Positions 10,195-22,900 of a stretch of 64,000 nt of DNA are shown one piece after another (the first letter of the stretch is position 1; each line of letters begins with the position of its first letter). The notes below the pieces were generated by a model that was not told where the DNA came from, did no database searches, and saw only the letters and a list, made by a program, of their open reading frames with translations. The DNA is from Marisa cornuarietis. Its lineage: Eukaryota > Mollusca > Gastropoda > Architaenioglossa > Ampullariidae. Both the position numbers and the translations under genes were made by a program. The DNA lies in assembly GCA_004794655.1 (NCBI GenBank), contig SMMW01000125.1:1201501-1265500 (forward strand), given 5' to 3'.

Positions 10195-11621
10195 ACTTAA
10201 TGTAAATATTGGCTTCAGTTGGGGATGATACAGACTGGCAATCAGCAAAGCATGTCAAATTTGTTGTGAAACAATGAGTCGCTGTCCTATAATGCATATT
10301 GTGTACAGAAGTAGATCTGTGAATGCTTTGTGTGTGTGTGTGTGTGCATACACACATGAGGAAGGGAGGGAAGAGAGAGTGTATATGCCTGTAGCTGTCT
10401 GAAGCAGTATGTCTAAATATGCATATAATTGTCTCCTGTAAATTGTATTTTGTACAACTAAAGGAACTGACAATTAAGCTTTATCGTTTGTTACTAAAAA
10501 AAAACTTTGTTACAGATGTACAAAACTAATGATCAAGGGACTAAAGCTAGTCTGTCTTATTTTTTTTCAACACATACATGACAGGTTGATGATAAAGAGA
10601 TGTGGTGTAAACTGAAAAATATATATATCTGTATCTTACTTCCTGTGTTTATGTGAGCTTTGGAGGAAAGAGGATGAGAGGGTGAAGATGACTTCCAAGA
10701 TAAGTAGTAAAATTAAATAGTTGTCATATATATGTGAAATACCTGAAAATACATTTTACATCCAAAGTTCTTAAGAAGCAAGTTAATTTTTGTCTACTTT
10801 GAAAATAAAGATGCACAATCAGTATTGTTATCATTTCTGTGCTGTTAAGCATTTACTATCAATATTGGAGCCATCAAATGGTACATAGTTTGCTGTTCCA
10901 CATCTGCGACTAGTTTCACATCTTTGTTACTTTCGTTGTCTTCAATTCGTTCTTTCAGTGTTGTTGCAATGTTCATCAGAACATGCCCCAACTTTCTCAT
11001 TTAATTTTACTATTAGCCTTGAAGGAGAGTGTGGTTAAATTCGAAGGTTTGGATTAATTAGTATAAAAGAAATCTTTACCAAAAACAAAAAAATCTGAAA
11101 TTTTGATCACAACAGCACGAACATCTCTTCAAAACTTACCTTTTAAATTCTCACTCTCAGATTTTTTAATTAGCACACATCCATCTCGGCCTTTATTACT
11201 TTTATACCAACAGTATTTTTTTGAATGAGAGCTGTGGTCGCGCGAGCTAGCGTTTGTTTTGCAATGACGAGGTCAAGGTTTGTTATTGTAGCAACGAGTT
11301 CGCGCATACGTAGAGCAAGTCAGTGCAGAAAGCGTGTGCTAAAAAAATAGTCGCGGCCCACCGCTCTCGACAACAAGTCTAGACAAACCCTTTTTATTGA
11401 ATGCCTCCATCGTATTTCTGTGTTTTGAAAATATGTCTTATTAGCTATTTGCATACTACACTACTGACCATTTATTTAAGCTTCACTATTTTTAAATTGC
11501 TTTCTTATAACTTTCTAATAACGTTCTAATTACTTTCAGTTTAGTTTGCAATACATCTGTCAGCTAGAAATATCGACATATTTGGCTCATTTCTCTTCAG
11601 AGAGAGGGTTTTTCCCTACAG
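10195..11621. other. Unassigned sequence upstream of the first nuclease-helicase copy
   Basis: No gene recognised. A short (GT)8 run lies at about 10331-10346. I looked for the KH-like and NERD exons that precede the exon at 30998 in the intact copy and did not find them here. The sequence just before 11622 does not resemble the sequence before 30998. Confidence 0.4.
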
Positions 11622-11869
11622 GACCTGTGTCGGTGTCTGGGAACAAGAGACGCCGCCGACATCACTGGTGTGTGTCTGTGCTCTGATCAGTTGTCTGACC
11701 CCAAGACCCCGTGGGACGTCAGTAGTCACGTGCTGAGGGAACTCGGACACTGGTGGCAGCGACGTGTGGCTGGGGCTGGACCTCGCACTCACAGAATGAC
11801 TGGTCACGTGTACAAGCGTCTGGTAGCCCGGTAAGTGTTGGCTTGGTCTGGTATCATAATTCTGAAAAG

Positions 11870-11873
<4 letters not shown>

Positions 11874-11907
<34 letters not shown>

Positions 11908-11926
11908 GCGCGCGCACACACACAAG

Positions 11927-11984
<58 letters not shown>
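11874..11984 (+). repeat. (CA)n microsatellite with cg interruptions
   Basis: A long CA tract interrupted twice by agcgcgcg. It lies in the intron after the first exon of the truncated copy. The intact copy has a CA tract at the equivalent place (31285-31343), so the repeat predates the duplication. Confidence 0.9.
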
Positions 11985-11985
<1 letters not shown>

Positions 11986-12099
11986 CCTGCACTTGGTATC
12001 TACGTATATTTACCTTAATAATTACACGACTGAACTCATCTAATGAATCCATTTTATCATCGCCTACGACAGCATGCAAGAGGTCATCGTCATTCCACA

Positions 12100-13762
12100 C
12101 ATCTTGATCTACCTTCTAGTATTAAGATCAGCAGAAATGATAAAAGAAACATCACTATAGCTACTGACAAAGTCTGAAATTGTCACGAACCCGCGTCCCA
12201 CTGTCAACACACACAGACTGAAGACAGGTACGGACACGCGTTCTTTCATTCAACAAATCACGAAGATCTCTACGTGGGCTTATATTCTCTCTTGTCTAGA
12301 TCCTTGTTTACTTTAGAGGGGAGCACCAAAATACACAACTTTTGAATAATGTTACATATCTAAAAAAATTTCAACCACTTTCCAATTCAACATATAAATA
12401 TCATATAATTACTAACTATATAAACCCTTGCAATCACCTAGGTTACTCTAAGAAATGTACTTCATCCAGTAAGCAACAATAAATACCAGATCAATGACAC
12501 ATGTGACTCTCCACTCTCCAATCTTCCAACTTCAATAAACAAAAGTCTTTTTCCGTTAAATCCAGTTACCTTTAACTTTCCAATCAACAGTTTCTTCGTC
12601 TTTCTGTTTCAATGATTTGCTTGTCTGGGGCCATTTTGGTTTCACCTACGGCCTTCTGCGTTCCCACCGAAAGCCAGTCTCTTCGTGACGGTTTCTTGCG
12701 CCATTCGTCGCTTGATTTTGTTTTTTGTGGACTGGAGATCTGTACAGTCATGTTTTATCCACATTGATCACGGAAAAGTTGACAAATTTCTCATCTCCAA
12801 ATCGACTCCCAATCATAAATAGCCTCAAATGCAATCGCTCTGTTTCCAATATCCATTTTCTGTCCAAAGTCTTTGACGAGGAGGTGCTGGTCAAGCTCCT
12901 GAACCATTTCTTCAGCTATAGTACACTTGATCCTTTCAGTCGGCTTATCGTAAAAAATCATTATCACATCGCTAATCCTCTTGATTTTAAATTTGCAAAG
13001 CAAGACTTCAATCAAGTATGAAAAAGAAAAGGGAACGGTTCAGTTTGGTGCTTAGATAGTGAAAATAAAAGTAGACTAACAAAAATAACAACTCCTCGCT
13101 CATCATTTATTCTGTCACGTGTAGTTATCGTTCGTTATGAAAGTTTGCGCATTCAAATGAAAAGAGTTTTATCATGAAAATGATCGGGCATACGTTAAGT
13201 ATAGCTAATAACTGAGGTCATGGTACTGCTGATGACGAATGAGATAATTTAGAATATTCTGTCTCTGTACTTCTCCTGTCTCACATCTCTCACTGAACAT
13301 CATAAGACATCATAGACTTGAGGTCAGTTAGTATTTGTGTCACTGAACTGTCGTCTGCTTCATTTTATAGTAGAAAATTAGGAAAATGTCAGCCAACAAT
13401 GAAATCAGCTTTTTATGGTTTGGCTTTCATCTTCCTACACATTATTACATTTTTCTTTCGAGCAGAATCTCAATAAGAGACGTTGTAAGTGCATATTGTA
13501 AGAATAACCTGTTTATTTCAATGGTTTTGCTATAAACATCTTGTGTTCTTCCGTAGGTGCCTCATTGCAGGCTACAAACTTGATAAATTATTTTTTTCCT
13601 TGATAGTCTTTTTTGTACTTTGCTATTTTTCACTGTCAGCAGATCATGCTATACATGGCAGTAATAAGGAAGTGTTCCTCTGTTATCATAAATTAGTGAG
13701 AAAAAACAATTTGACCCTTTAGGATTATCAGAAACGACAGTTTTTTTTAAAAAAAAATCTAG
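12100..13762. other. Intron of truncated copy with a faint LINE remnant
   Basis: Most of the stretch shows nothing. At about 12800-12970 the plus strand reads SVSNIHFLSKVFDEEVL and LLNHFFSYSTLDPF, resembling the 'ISNLPFLSKVLE' region of jockey/CR1-type reverse transcriptases. It is interrupted and short. From about 13260 to 13700 the sequence is similar to 33490-33900 of the intact copy's intron. Confidence 0.45.
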
Positions 13763-14226
13763 CTTCTGTGGTCCGGCGACAACAGTGAGTGTGCCATGTA
13801 CATCTCCTCCACGTGTGAGTGTCAAGACCCTGGGTCAGGCCGTGTGGTGTACAGGAGAGTGCTATACTGCTGTAATAACACTCTTCCCGGAGCAACTTCA
13901 CCTGCTCAACACGGCGCCTCCCACACTCTTTGTCACCGGACCGCCCGGCACAGGTAAAACCGTGGTGCTGCTGATGACGGGTATAAAATGGCTACGATGT
14001 GGTCACCACGTCTACATTGTGAGTACTTATAGTGGGAGTCGTGCAGCGTGCATCATGTTGTACCACCTGTTGCTGCAGACAGTAAACACACAACAGTCAG
14101 CAGGTGTATCACCCGGTCAGCCTCACCTCCTGCTGTATGATCTTGATGAAGGTAAAGACGAGGAGAAGGCTTGTCACAGGCGGCGAGCGGAGGGTCGTTG
14201 TACGTCATCGCTGATGAAGTGAGGGG
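13763..14226 (+). pseudogene. Walker A exon of the truncated copy, frameshifted
   Basis: The exon begins after tctag and restores the split Arg codon as in the intact copy. It keeps LFVTGPPGTGKT (P-loop) and GHHVYIVST. After DEGKDEEKA it departs from the intact copy because 10 bases are missing. The Walker B ADEV is encoded only in another frame. Confidence 0.8.
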
Positions 14227-14566
14227 GTGAGTAGTACAGCGTGTGATGTGATGATAGACACACAGGTAGATGGCGCTCGCTTGTATCTCATAATCACCAC
14301 CAGGTGTGTAACAGGTGATAATTCCTCAATGGTTGTCACACCTGATGGAGGTGTTGTGATGCAGGTAAAAGTAGATTTGTTGTTACATCGGCTGTTACAC
14401 AGATTGTGTAACAACACGTGTCATTATTTTCATTTACATAGTGTATGTAATGACGTCACTAATCGATGACGTCACACACTACACACAAACATAAACACAC
14501 ATATTAGTGACAGTACACAGTGTAACACGTGTATCTGACCCTCTGTAACACTCATGTCTGTGACAG

Positions 14567-14922
14567 TGGAGACTTACAGACTTTGTGTGACAAGCTGCTG
14601 ACACAAGTTCCTCGTCTCCATCTTTGGGCGGCAAGTTGTTACCATGGATACGCACCCGCCGGCTGGCAAGTGGAATATTTAACCAGACCCCTCCGCTCTC
14701 CACCGGCCGTCGTCAGGGAAGTTGAGCAGGACAGCTATATCACTGAGTACCGTCGTGTCCAGCCGTACAGAGAGCGTGGTGTGCCCGACCACACAGACGG
14801 CCCGCCAGTCAGACGACTGTGTCACCGAGGTCAGGGTCACTCAGGTTACACGCTAGGTGACTGTGTCACGTGCGGTCGTGAGGTGGCCAGCTTCCTACAC
14901 AGTCTCCGTGTTGGTGTTACGG
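14567..14922 (+). pseudogene. Middle helicase-like exon of the truncated copy
   Basis: The exon encodes GDLQTLCDKLLTQ, LHLWAASC, YLTRPLRSPP and CGREVASFLHSLRVG. It is open, with an acceptor gacag before 14567 and donor gtaggt after 14922. It is nearly identical to 34769-35121 apart from a short variable region (EYRRVQPYRERG against DGVVQSYSERG). Confidence 0.75.
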
Positions 14923-15246
14923 GTAGGTGTGGGTATTGTGTAGTGTAACGTCTGTTGACAGGTGAACAGTTAACAATGTTATAATAACAAGCAGGTGAGA
15001 AACAGTTTTGTTAAGAAAATAGTGTGTTAGTCACGTGTGTCTGTCATGTCATGTCTGTAGCACTATAGTATTGTACTTAGTTATTTCTTTATTTTTGCGG
15101 AGGGTAGTTCGGTCGATCAGCTCCCAGGACTGTCTCTTCCCACGCCGGCCACAATAATAGTCAACCTTGAAATGTCCCGCGAGTGTCTACTGGTGTCTAC
15201 ATCCCCTGTCACCTGACCCAGTTGGTGTAGCAAGACCCAACGACCC

Positions 15247-16026
15247 AGCAGGAATCAACGACTCACCGTGGTCTGCGCATGCGCTTAAGATCACAGTTCA
15301 TGCTTGTTTTTACAGGTCACTTCCTGTAAGACTCGATGTCCTGGGACTATATAGGACCGAACTTTCTTTCACTGATCGCGAATCGCAAGTGAATTGTCGT
15401 CTAAACGTTCTCATCGCAGATCACAACTCGCAAGTATCGCTCGTACATCGTGCTTACGATAGCTGTGTCTTGTAAACCTGTAGAAGACAATTTAAACACC
15501 ACAAGACCCAGTGTCTGCATATGGAAAAAAAACACACAAGGAAACATTAGTTCTGCCAGAGACAAAACCACGAAAATGTCGGCTAATCGATCGAGGAATA
15601 TGTTCCGCAGAAGACATCCATTCATAAACATCACAAGAACCAGTGTCTGCCTATGGTTCAGACCATACATTCTTCGTTCGATAACACTGTGCGAGCGAGT
15701 GTTTGATCGTCTGCTACAGAATAACTAAATGTCAAATCGAAATTACATAAAAAAGCAAAACACGTACAACTCATGCTTTATTACGCGTTGGTTTCAACAA
15801 ATAAAACCCCAAATATGTCTGCTAATCCATCGACAGACATGTTCCGTAGAACTCATTCTTAAACACCACAAGACTCAGTGTCTGCCTATGGAATGACCGA
15901 GATGTTCTTTCTTCTTGAGTCATCAGCTCTTGCTTTACCGTAAGACCCGAGGTCTACATAAACAGCGCATGCTCAGGAAATTCAGGCTACGCATGCGCAG
16001 ACCACGGTGAGTCGTTAATTCTTGCT
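15247..16026. mobile_element. Non-autonomous element with about 37-bp terminal inverted repeats
   Basis: The left end (15247-15284) and the right end (15989-16026) are near-perfect inverted repeats sharing acgactcaccgtggtctgcg and a following catgcg. The interior has no transposase. It carries repeated blocks of roughly 130-240 bp spacing: cagtgtctgcctatgg-type motifs at about 15510, 15640 and 15880, each preceded by a taaacatcacaag-like stretch. No clear target duplication was found. It sits in the last intron of the truncated nuclease-helicase copy and is absent from the intact copy's intron. Confidence 0.6.
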
Positions 16027-16132
16027 ACATTGGCACTTGTGTGAAGGTCATGAACAGACAGTTCGGGATGGGGGGTGTATATGCACTTCAGGTTATTACA
16101 TGCGTACACACGCGTACATATATGCATGCGCG

Positions 16133-16170
<38 letters not shown>

Positions 16171-16544
16171 TATGCACCCACTTACGATCTCAAGGACTCA
16201 AACACAAGCACACTTTACAGGTGGACACACACTTACAAGGTCAGGAAGTTTGGCCTTGGACTAATGGGGTGGGGGCCACTGTCGTCGCGGGGCTGGGAAA
16301 GGTTGAGGTTACGTACCCGACCGAGGAAACAGGTCGAGGGTAGTTTGTGGAACGTTCCACGGGGATGGGATAAGTAGTGCAGATTGACAGTTGAGGCAGA
16401 CTTTTTGAGTTTGGTAGTAAGAGTGGAGAGATGACAGGCCAGCCGCCGAGTGAAGCTCAAATAAACATCTACAGTGATGCGGCAAACATTATCTTTGTGT
16501 GTTTCTCGTGCCACTTGCCCCCCCCCCCAATAATTCATCAGTGA

Positions 16545-16700
16545 CAGACGTGTTGTTACATGTCACCATGTGATGATGTCACTGTTTATATCCATGTGTC
16601 TGTCAGTGTGTACGTAGTCATCAGGGACAGACGTGTTGTTACATGTCACCATGTGATGATGTCACTGTTTATATCCATGTGTCTGTCAGTGTGTACGCTG
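16545..16700 (+). repeat. Tandem duplication of about 77 bp
   Basis: The segment gacagacgtgttgttacatg through gtctgtcagtgtgtacg occurs twice here, and once at the matching place in the intact copy (about 37950-38025). The duplication happened after the gene copies split. It precedes the last exon by about 50 bp. Confidence 0.75.
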
Positions 16701-16749
16701 TGTCTCCGACATGTGACTTACACAAGAAACTCACTTTGAATTTTAACAG

Positions 16750-17093
16750 AGAATGTCACGACAACAGCCACGACCGTGACCCCCACCAGCGGCGGCACAA
16801 CACCACCCAGCCTGCAGTGGAGAGACGTGCTGGTGTTGAACAGGGGTAACGTTAGGGACGACTCGGGTATGGTGGAGGCGCTTAAAGAAGCGGGTATTCC
16901 AGTGCGGGTGATGAAGGATGATGACATTGAAGACGTGGCCACGGCCCGCAGTGACGTGGTGTGGGTGGCTGATGGAGGTCGTGTTCAGGGTCTGGAGAGA
17001 AAAGTCGCCGTCTGTCTGAATGAGATAGATTCAGCCCGACTTAACTACATGTCCCGCTGTACGTCACAACTTGTGGTTGTCTCCCTCTCTTGA
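16750..17093 (+). pseudogene. Last helicase-like exon of the truncated copy
   Basis: It starts after taacag and encodes LQWRDVLVL, EAGIPVRVMKDDDIEDV, ARSDVVWVADGG, GLERKVAVCL and MSRCTSQLVVV, ending in TGA. The frame is intact and in the same phase as exon 8 of the functional-looking copy, but it cannot be reached in frame because of the upstream deletion. Confidence 0.75.
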
Positions 17094-17114
17094 CGAGAAA
17101 CTGCGAGTCATCTG

Positions 17115-18600
17115 ACGCTTGTTAACATTTACTCGCCTTAAGAGATCTTTGACAGAGGACTGGGCAATCACCAACCCATGCTCAGGGACCAGAGACTGTT
17201 TTAGTGTTGAAACATTGATGGAGAAGTCATGTTTCTCAAAGCGGACATAAAAAGAATTAAGCACGTTGGGAAGATCACACTCATCAACGCCTGCAAGTGC
17301 CACTGGTTTTATTAGAGCGTTTTCTTTGTGATAGACAGAGGACATATTCTTAGTACCATGCCATGCTGCTCTGAGGTCGCCACTACTGACCTGCAGCTCA
17401 CCTTTAACCTTGTACCTTATCTTAGCCTCCACATTGGCATCCCGCGCCTCCCTGTTCGCTACTGTTTTTGTAATGTGCAGTTCCCGTTTAAAATACACGC
17501 TTCTTGTTATTCAATACAGATTTGAGTTCCTTTGTCACCCAGGGTTTATTATTAGGATAGATCACATTTTCCGTAGATGGTATGACTGTGTCAATATAGA
17601 AAGTGATGTAGGAAGACACAAAATCAGTCAAGCTATCTAGATTGTCACATCTGGAAAAAACCTAAAGCTCGTGCCAGGCTTCTCTTTGCTGATTTTTCTT
17701 CTGCTTTTAACACTGTGCAGCCTCACTTGTTAGCGGAGAGTCTAGTCTCAGACTTCCATCTCCCCCACCAACTAACTCTCTGGATTCTGGACTTTGTAAC
17801 AAACAGACAGCAGAGAGTTTCTGTTAACGGTCTTCTCTCAGACCCTGTTGTCACCTGTACAGGTTCCCCTCAAGGCTGCTGTTTGTCTCCACTACTGTTC
17901 ATACTCCATACTAACAGTTGTAGAAGTACTACTGATAGGAGCTTTCTGATAAAATTTGCTGATGACTCTGCCCTCCTGTCACTTCTGTATGATAATGAAC
18001 ATGTTCACAGTGGCGATCTTCCTGACTTTGTCCGGTGGTGTGACGAACACTTGTCTTGGATGCCTCTAAGACTAAGGAAATGATTTTCGATCATTGATAA
18101 ACAAGCCTGAGACAGTCATTAGTACTATTCATGATGATGCCATCGAGGTAGTCGACTCTTACAAATATTTAGGTACCATCTTCGACAACAAGCTTAAATG
18201 AAACATCAACACTGACATGATCCTCCGTAAGAGTCAACAACGTCTGTACCTCCTACGGAAACTCAAATCTTTCTCTGTCAGCTCTGTCATCCTCACTCGG
18301 TTCTATCAGTCCTTCATTGAAAGTCTCATCACTTTTTCTTTCATCTCCTGGTTCCACAACCTCTCCCTAAGGAACAGGAATAGTCTTGTCTCCCTTGTTA
18401 ATCTCTGTTCCAAAATCACCGGAATCAGGCAGAGGGACTTGGCAGCTTTCTGTCATCAGCAAATTATTAGGAAGGCCTCCAGTATCCTCTCTATTTCTGA
18501 TCATGTGTTGACATGTGAGTTCTCACTCTTGTCATTCTCTCTATTTCTGATCATTTGTTGACAGAAGTAATAGGCACTTGAAAATGTTTGTACCTTTTGC
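17115..18600. mobile_element. Twin-primed (5'-inverted) jockey-superfamily LINE
   Basis: The left part (about 17115-17645) is in minus orientation. It encodes the linker upstream of the RT: IYPNNKPWVTKELK, LRAAWHGTK, VLNSFYVRF and VKDLLRRVNVNK. The right part (about 17650-18600) is in plus orientation and encodes the RT core and thumb: LLFADFSSAFNTVQPHLLAE, RVSVNGLLSDPV, STGSPQGC-like TGSPQGCCLSPLLF, KFADDSALLS and YQSFIESLITFSFISWF. Both belong to the same Rex1/CR1-like type of protein. About 100 residues between them are missing. A 5' segment inverted next to the 3' segment with a junction deletion is the signature of twin priming. Frames are broken (stops at 18081 and others), so it is dead. 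Confidence 0.65.
18485..18565 (+). repeat. Short tandem duplication in the LINE 3' end
   Basis: The block ctctctatttctgatcat with following gttgaca occurs twice about 52 bp apart. It lies in the degenerate 3' part of the LINE coding region. Confidence 0.6.
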
Positions 18601-19904
18601 AGCGGAGCTAATCCACCATAGTTGACTTGTCAAGTGTGTGTGCATGGGTATGTGATGCTGTAGTTGTGCCATAAGAATAATTGTAGATGTAAGATATCTT
18701 TAATAAGACAAGTGGAAAGTTGGTTAGGATATTGTTTTGTTACAAAGCATCTCTTGCCTTATCCTTAGCTTGTAGGCAGCATCTTTCGGTCCCATAACTG
18801 AGCACACTTTGCAAATTATAATTGCCCATTGGAATTGATAATATTGGTCATTTTTCATTTGGATTTGAAAGAGTTTACTAAATACCTTCAAAGCTGGAAG
18901 GCGGCCATCATCAGGTGTCCCATCTCACCTAGAACTGACTAATTCTCTCTCTCTCTCGGTCCACCCATTCTTCTCGTAGTTTTGTCACAGGGCCAGCCAG
19001 CGACAGCAAAATGTCGGGACTCGAAGCTGTCATCGTGGGATTTCCAAAGATTACGTGACCAGGACTCGGGTTATCTCCCACCCACACCCTATGTATCGCG
19101 TTTTTAGAGGAGAAAGGCGCCACTTGTTGAGCGAAGTAAACCTGTCAACACGTTATCAACCTGTGGAAGTGCGCATGTCACCCGTCTTTAAAAGGGGTGT
19201 GTGTGTGTAAATGTAATCCCCTAATCTTTTCAGGACGTTGGGGAGGGAGGTGCAAGAGACCTCACTTTTCTCGGGGCCAGCTTTAGGTGAGGGCGGACCA
19301 CAGCCGTCTAAACCTCAGGCTACAGAAGCTTTTGGACAAACAGTGAGAACTTTTTTCATTTTTAAACACAACAGATCTTGTGAACAGTCTTTGTAAGGAG
19401 TACATATCACATAACCCATCTCTTCGTCAACGGTAAAAGTGTTTCCTCTGATGTGAAAAGTCATTACGAGGATCTTAGTCATGTGATTGTTGTAAAGTCG
19501 CCAAAAATCAGGCAAGTATATAATATGGTTGGTAGTGTGTATGATTTTGTCAATGGAGGGATTAATATGCTTTGTATTGTGCAGCGGTTCTGCAATTATA
19601 ACGTTTGTATTCCTAGTGATGTCAGTATCTATGCAGTACTGTAGTAGAGAAAAGTACAAAATTCGCCATACAGCTCAGCCCACACTACTTAGTCGTCGGC
19701 TATCCATTCCCACAGGAGAGCTGCTGAATAGACAAGGTAAGGGAGGTGGGCAGACTTTTCCAGTAGTTGGAACAGATGACCTTAACCTTTACCATGTAAT
19801 TATGTAGACTTTCTATCTATGCTTCACAAATTGTGTACAGACTGTTCTACGTGTCACCATATATCACAGTTACTCATGCAGACTTTCATTCGTCACTATA
19901 CATA
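18601..19904. other. Unassigned sequence before the minisatellite
   Basis: No exon with a recognisable domain. Opposite-strand frames at 19315-19659 and 19453-19807 encode peptides I cannot place. The last 50 bp already contain degenerate versions of the minisatellite unit (catatatcacagttact). Confidence 0.35.
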
Positions 19905-22900
19905 ACAACTACCTGTAAAAACAGGATACATAGGGCACTATACATGACAGCTACCTGTACAGACTGGATACATATATCACTATACATAGCAGTTACCTGT
20001 ACAGACTAGATACATACGACACTATACATAGTTACCTGTAAAGACTGGATACATACGACACTATACATAGTTACCTGTACAGACTAGATACATACGGCAT
20101 TAAACATAGTTACCTGTACAGACTGGATACATACAACACTATACATAGTTACCTGTACAGACTGGATACATACTACACTATATACAACAGCTTTCTGTAC
20201 AGACTGGATACATCTGGCACTATGCATAACAGTTACCTGTACAGACTGGATACATACAACACTATACATAGTTACCTGTACAGACTGGATACATACTACA
20301 CTATATACAACAGCTTTCTGTACAGACTAGATACATCTGGCACTATGCATAACAGTTACCTGTACAGACTGGATACATACTACACTTTACACAACAGCTT
20401 TCTGTACAGACTGGATACATATGGCACTATACATAACAGCTACCTGTACTGACTGGATACATATGGCACTATACATAACAGCTACCTGTGCAGACTGGAT
20501 ACATACGATTCTATGCATAATTACCTGTACAGACTGGATACATACTACACTATATACAACAGCTTTCTGTACAGACTGGATACATATGGCACTATACATA
20601 GTTACCTGTACAGACTGGATACATACTACACTATATACAACAGCTTTCTGTACAGACTGGATACATCTGGCACTATGCATAACAGTTACCTGTACAGACT
20701 GGATACATATGGCACTATACATAACAGCTTCCTGTACTGACTGGTGTAATAAGACGTACGCACACTTACCTTGCACGCGCACGACGTATATTGCAAACAT
20801 ATACACCCCACTCGACGAGCCCCCGTAGATGGGAATGAAGGTGAAGAGATTTCTCGTTGTTTTGAAAAATGAAGGACTCACTCTCTTCTGTCTGTCTGTC
20901 TGTAAAACCGTCCCCTTTCTTCTTTTTTTTACGTCATTTTTCCCAAAATTGCGACAAACAAATGACGCACACAAGACGTCAAACACATTCACACTCGAAA
21001 CAATACAAGAACTACCCTTAACCTATTACAACTGGATACATATGGCACTATACATAACAGCTACCTGTACTGACTGGATACATATGGCACTATACAGAAC
21101 AGCTACCTGTACTGACTGGATACATATGGCACTATACATAACAGCTACCTGTACTGACTGGATACATATGGCACTATACATAACAGCATCCTGTACTGAC
21201 TGGATACATATGGCACTATACAGAACAGCTACCTGTACTGACTGGATACATATGGCACTATACAGAACAGCTACCTGTACTGACTGGATACATATGGCAC
21301 TATACAGAACAGCTACCTGTACTGACTGGATACATATGGCACTATACAGAACAGCTACCTGTACTGACTGGATACATATGGCACTATACATAACAGCTTC
21401 CTGTACTGACTGGATACATATGGCACTATACAGAACAGCTACCTGTACTGACTGGATACATATGGCACTATACATAACAGCTACCTGTACTGACTGGATA
21501 CATATGGCACTATACATAACAGCTACCTGTACTGACTGGATACATATGGCACTATACATAACAGCTACCTGTACTGACTGGATACATACGACACTATGCA
21601 TAATTACCTGTACAGACTGGATACATACGACACTATATACAACAGCTTTCTGTACTGACTGGATACATATGGCACTATACATAACAGCTTCCTCTACTGA
21701 CTGGATACATATGGCACTATACATAACAGCTACCTTTACAGACTGGATACATATGGCACTATACAGAACAGCTTCCTGTACTGACTGGATACATATGGCA
21801 CTATACAGAACAGCTTCCTGTACTGACTGGATACATATGGCACTATACATAACAGCTACCTGTACTGACTGGATACATATGGCACTATACAGAACAGCTA
21901 CCTGTACTGACTGGATACATATGGCACTATACAGAACAGCTTCCTGTACTGACTGGATACATATGGCACTATACATAACAGCTACCTGTACTGACTGGAT
22001 ACATATGGCACTATACAGAACAGCTACCTGTACTGACTGGATACATATGGCACTATACAGAACAGCTTCCTGTACTGACTGGATACATATGGCACTATAC
22101 ATAACAGCTACCTGTACTGACTGGATACATATGGCACTATACATAACAGCTTCCTGTACTGACTGGATACATATGGCACTATACAGAACAGCTTCCTGTA
22201 CTGACTGGATACATATGGCACTATACATAACAGCTACCTGTACTGACTGGATACATATAGCACTATACATACCAGCTACCTGTACTGACTGGATACATAT
22301 GGCACTATACAGAACAGCTTCCTGTACTGACTGGATACATATGGCACTATACATAACAGCTACCTGTACTGACTGGATACATATGGCACTATACAGAACA
22401 GCTTTCTGTACTGACTGGATACATATGGCACTATACATAACAGCTACCTGTGCAGACTGGATACATACGATTCTATACATAATTACCTGTACAGACTGGA
22501 TACATACTACACTATATACAACAGCTTTCTGTACTGACTGGATACATATGGCACTATACATAACAGCTTCCTCTACTGACTGGATACATATGGCACTATA
22601 CATAACAGCTACCTGTACTGACTGGATACATATGGCACTATACATAACAGCTTCCTGTACTGACTGGATACATATGGCACTATACAGAACAGCTTCCTGT
22701 ACTGACTGGATACATATGGCACTATACATAACAGCTACCTGTACTGACTGGATACATATAGCACTATACATACCAGCTACCTGTACTGACTGGATACATA
22801 TGGCACTATACAGAACAGCTTCCTGTACTGACTGGATACATATGGCACTTTACATAACAGCTACCTGTACTGACTGGATACATATGGCACTATACATAAC

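Larger units (their letters stand above)
11622..17093 (+). pseudogene. 5'-truncated, frameshifted copy of the nuclease-helicase gene
   Basis: Four exons match exons 5-8 of the intact gene at 28559-38491: 11622-11830, 13763-14226, 14567-14922 and 16750-17093. Exon 5 has the same length (209 bp) and the same phase. The Walker A exon is 464 bp instead of 474: a 10-bp deletion after about 14170 throws the frame, giving a stop (TGA 14220-14222) before the Walker B motif. The third exon is 3 bp longer than its partner and stays open. The last exon lacks the 75-bp internal duplication seen in the intact copy. No KH or NERD exons were found upstream. Introns also align with the intact copy (for example 14227-15080 with 34424-35280), so this was a genomic segment duplication, not retroposition. 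Confidence 0.8.

Noticed and set aside
11616..12107. Several frames of about 90-120 residues rich in Cys-Val or Thr-His
   Set aside because: They are translations of the (CA)n tract, with one crossing the real exon 11622-11830 on the wrong strand.
11622..17093. The first nuclease-helicase copy as a working gene
   Set aside because: It lacks the KH-like and NERD exons and has a 10-bp deletion (464 against 474 bp) that ends the frame before Walker B.
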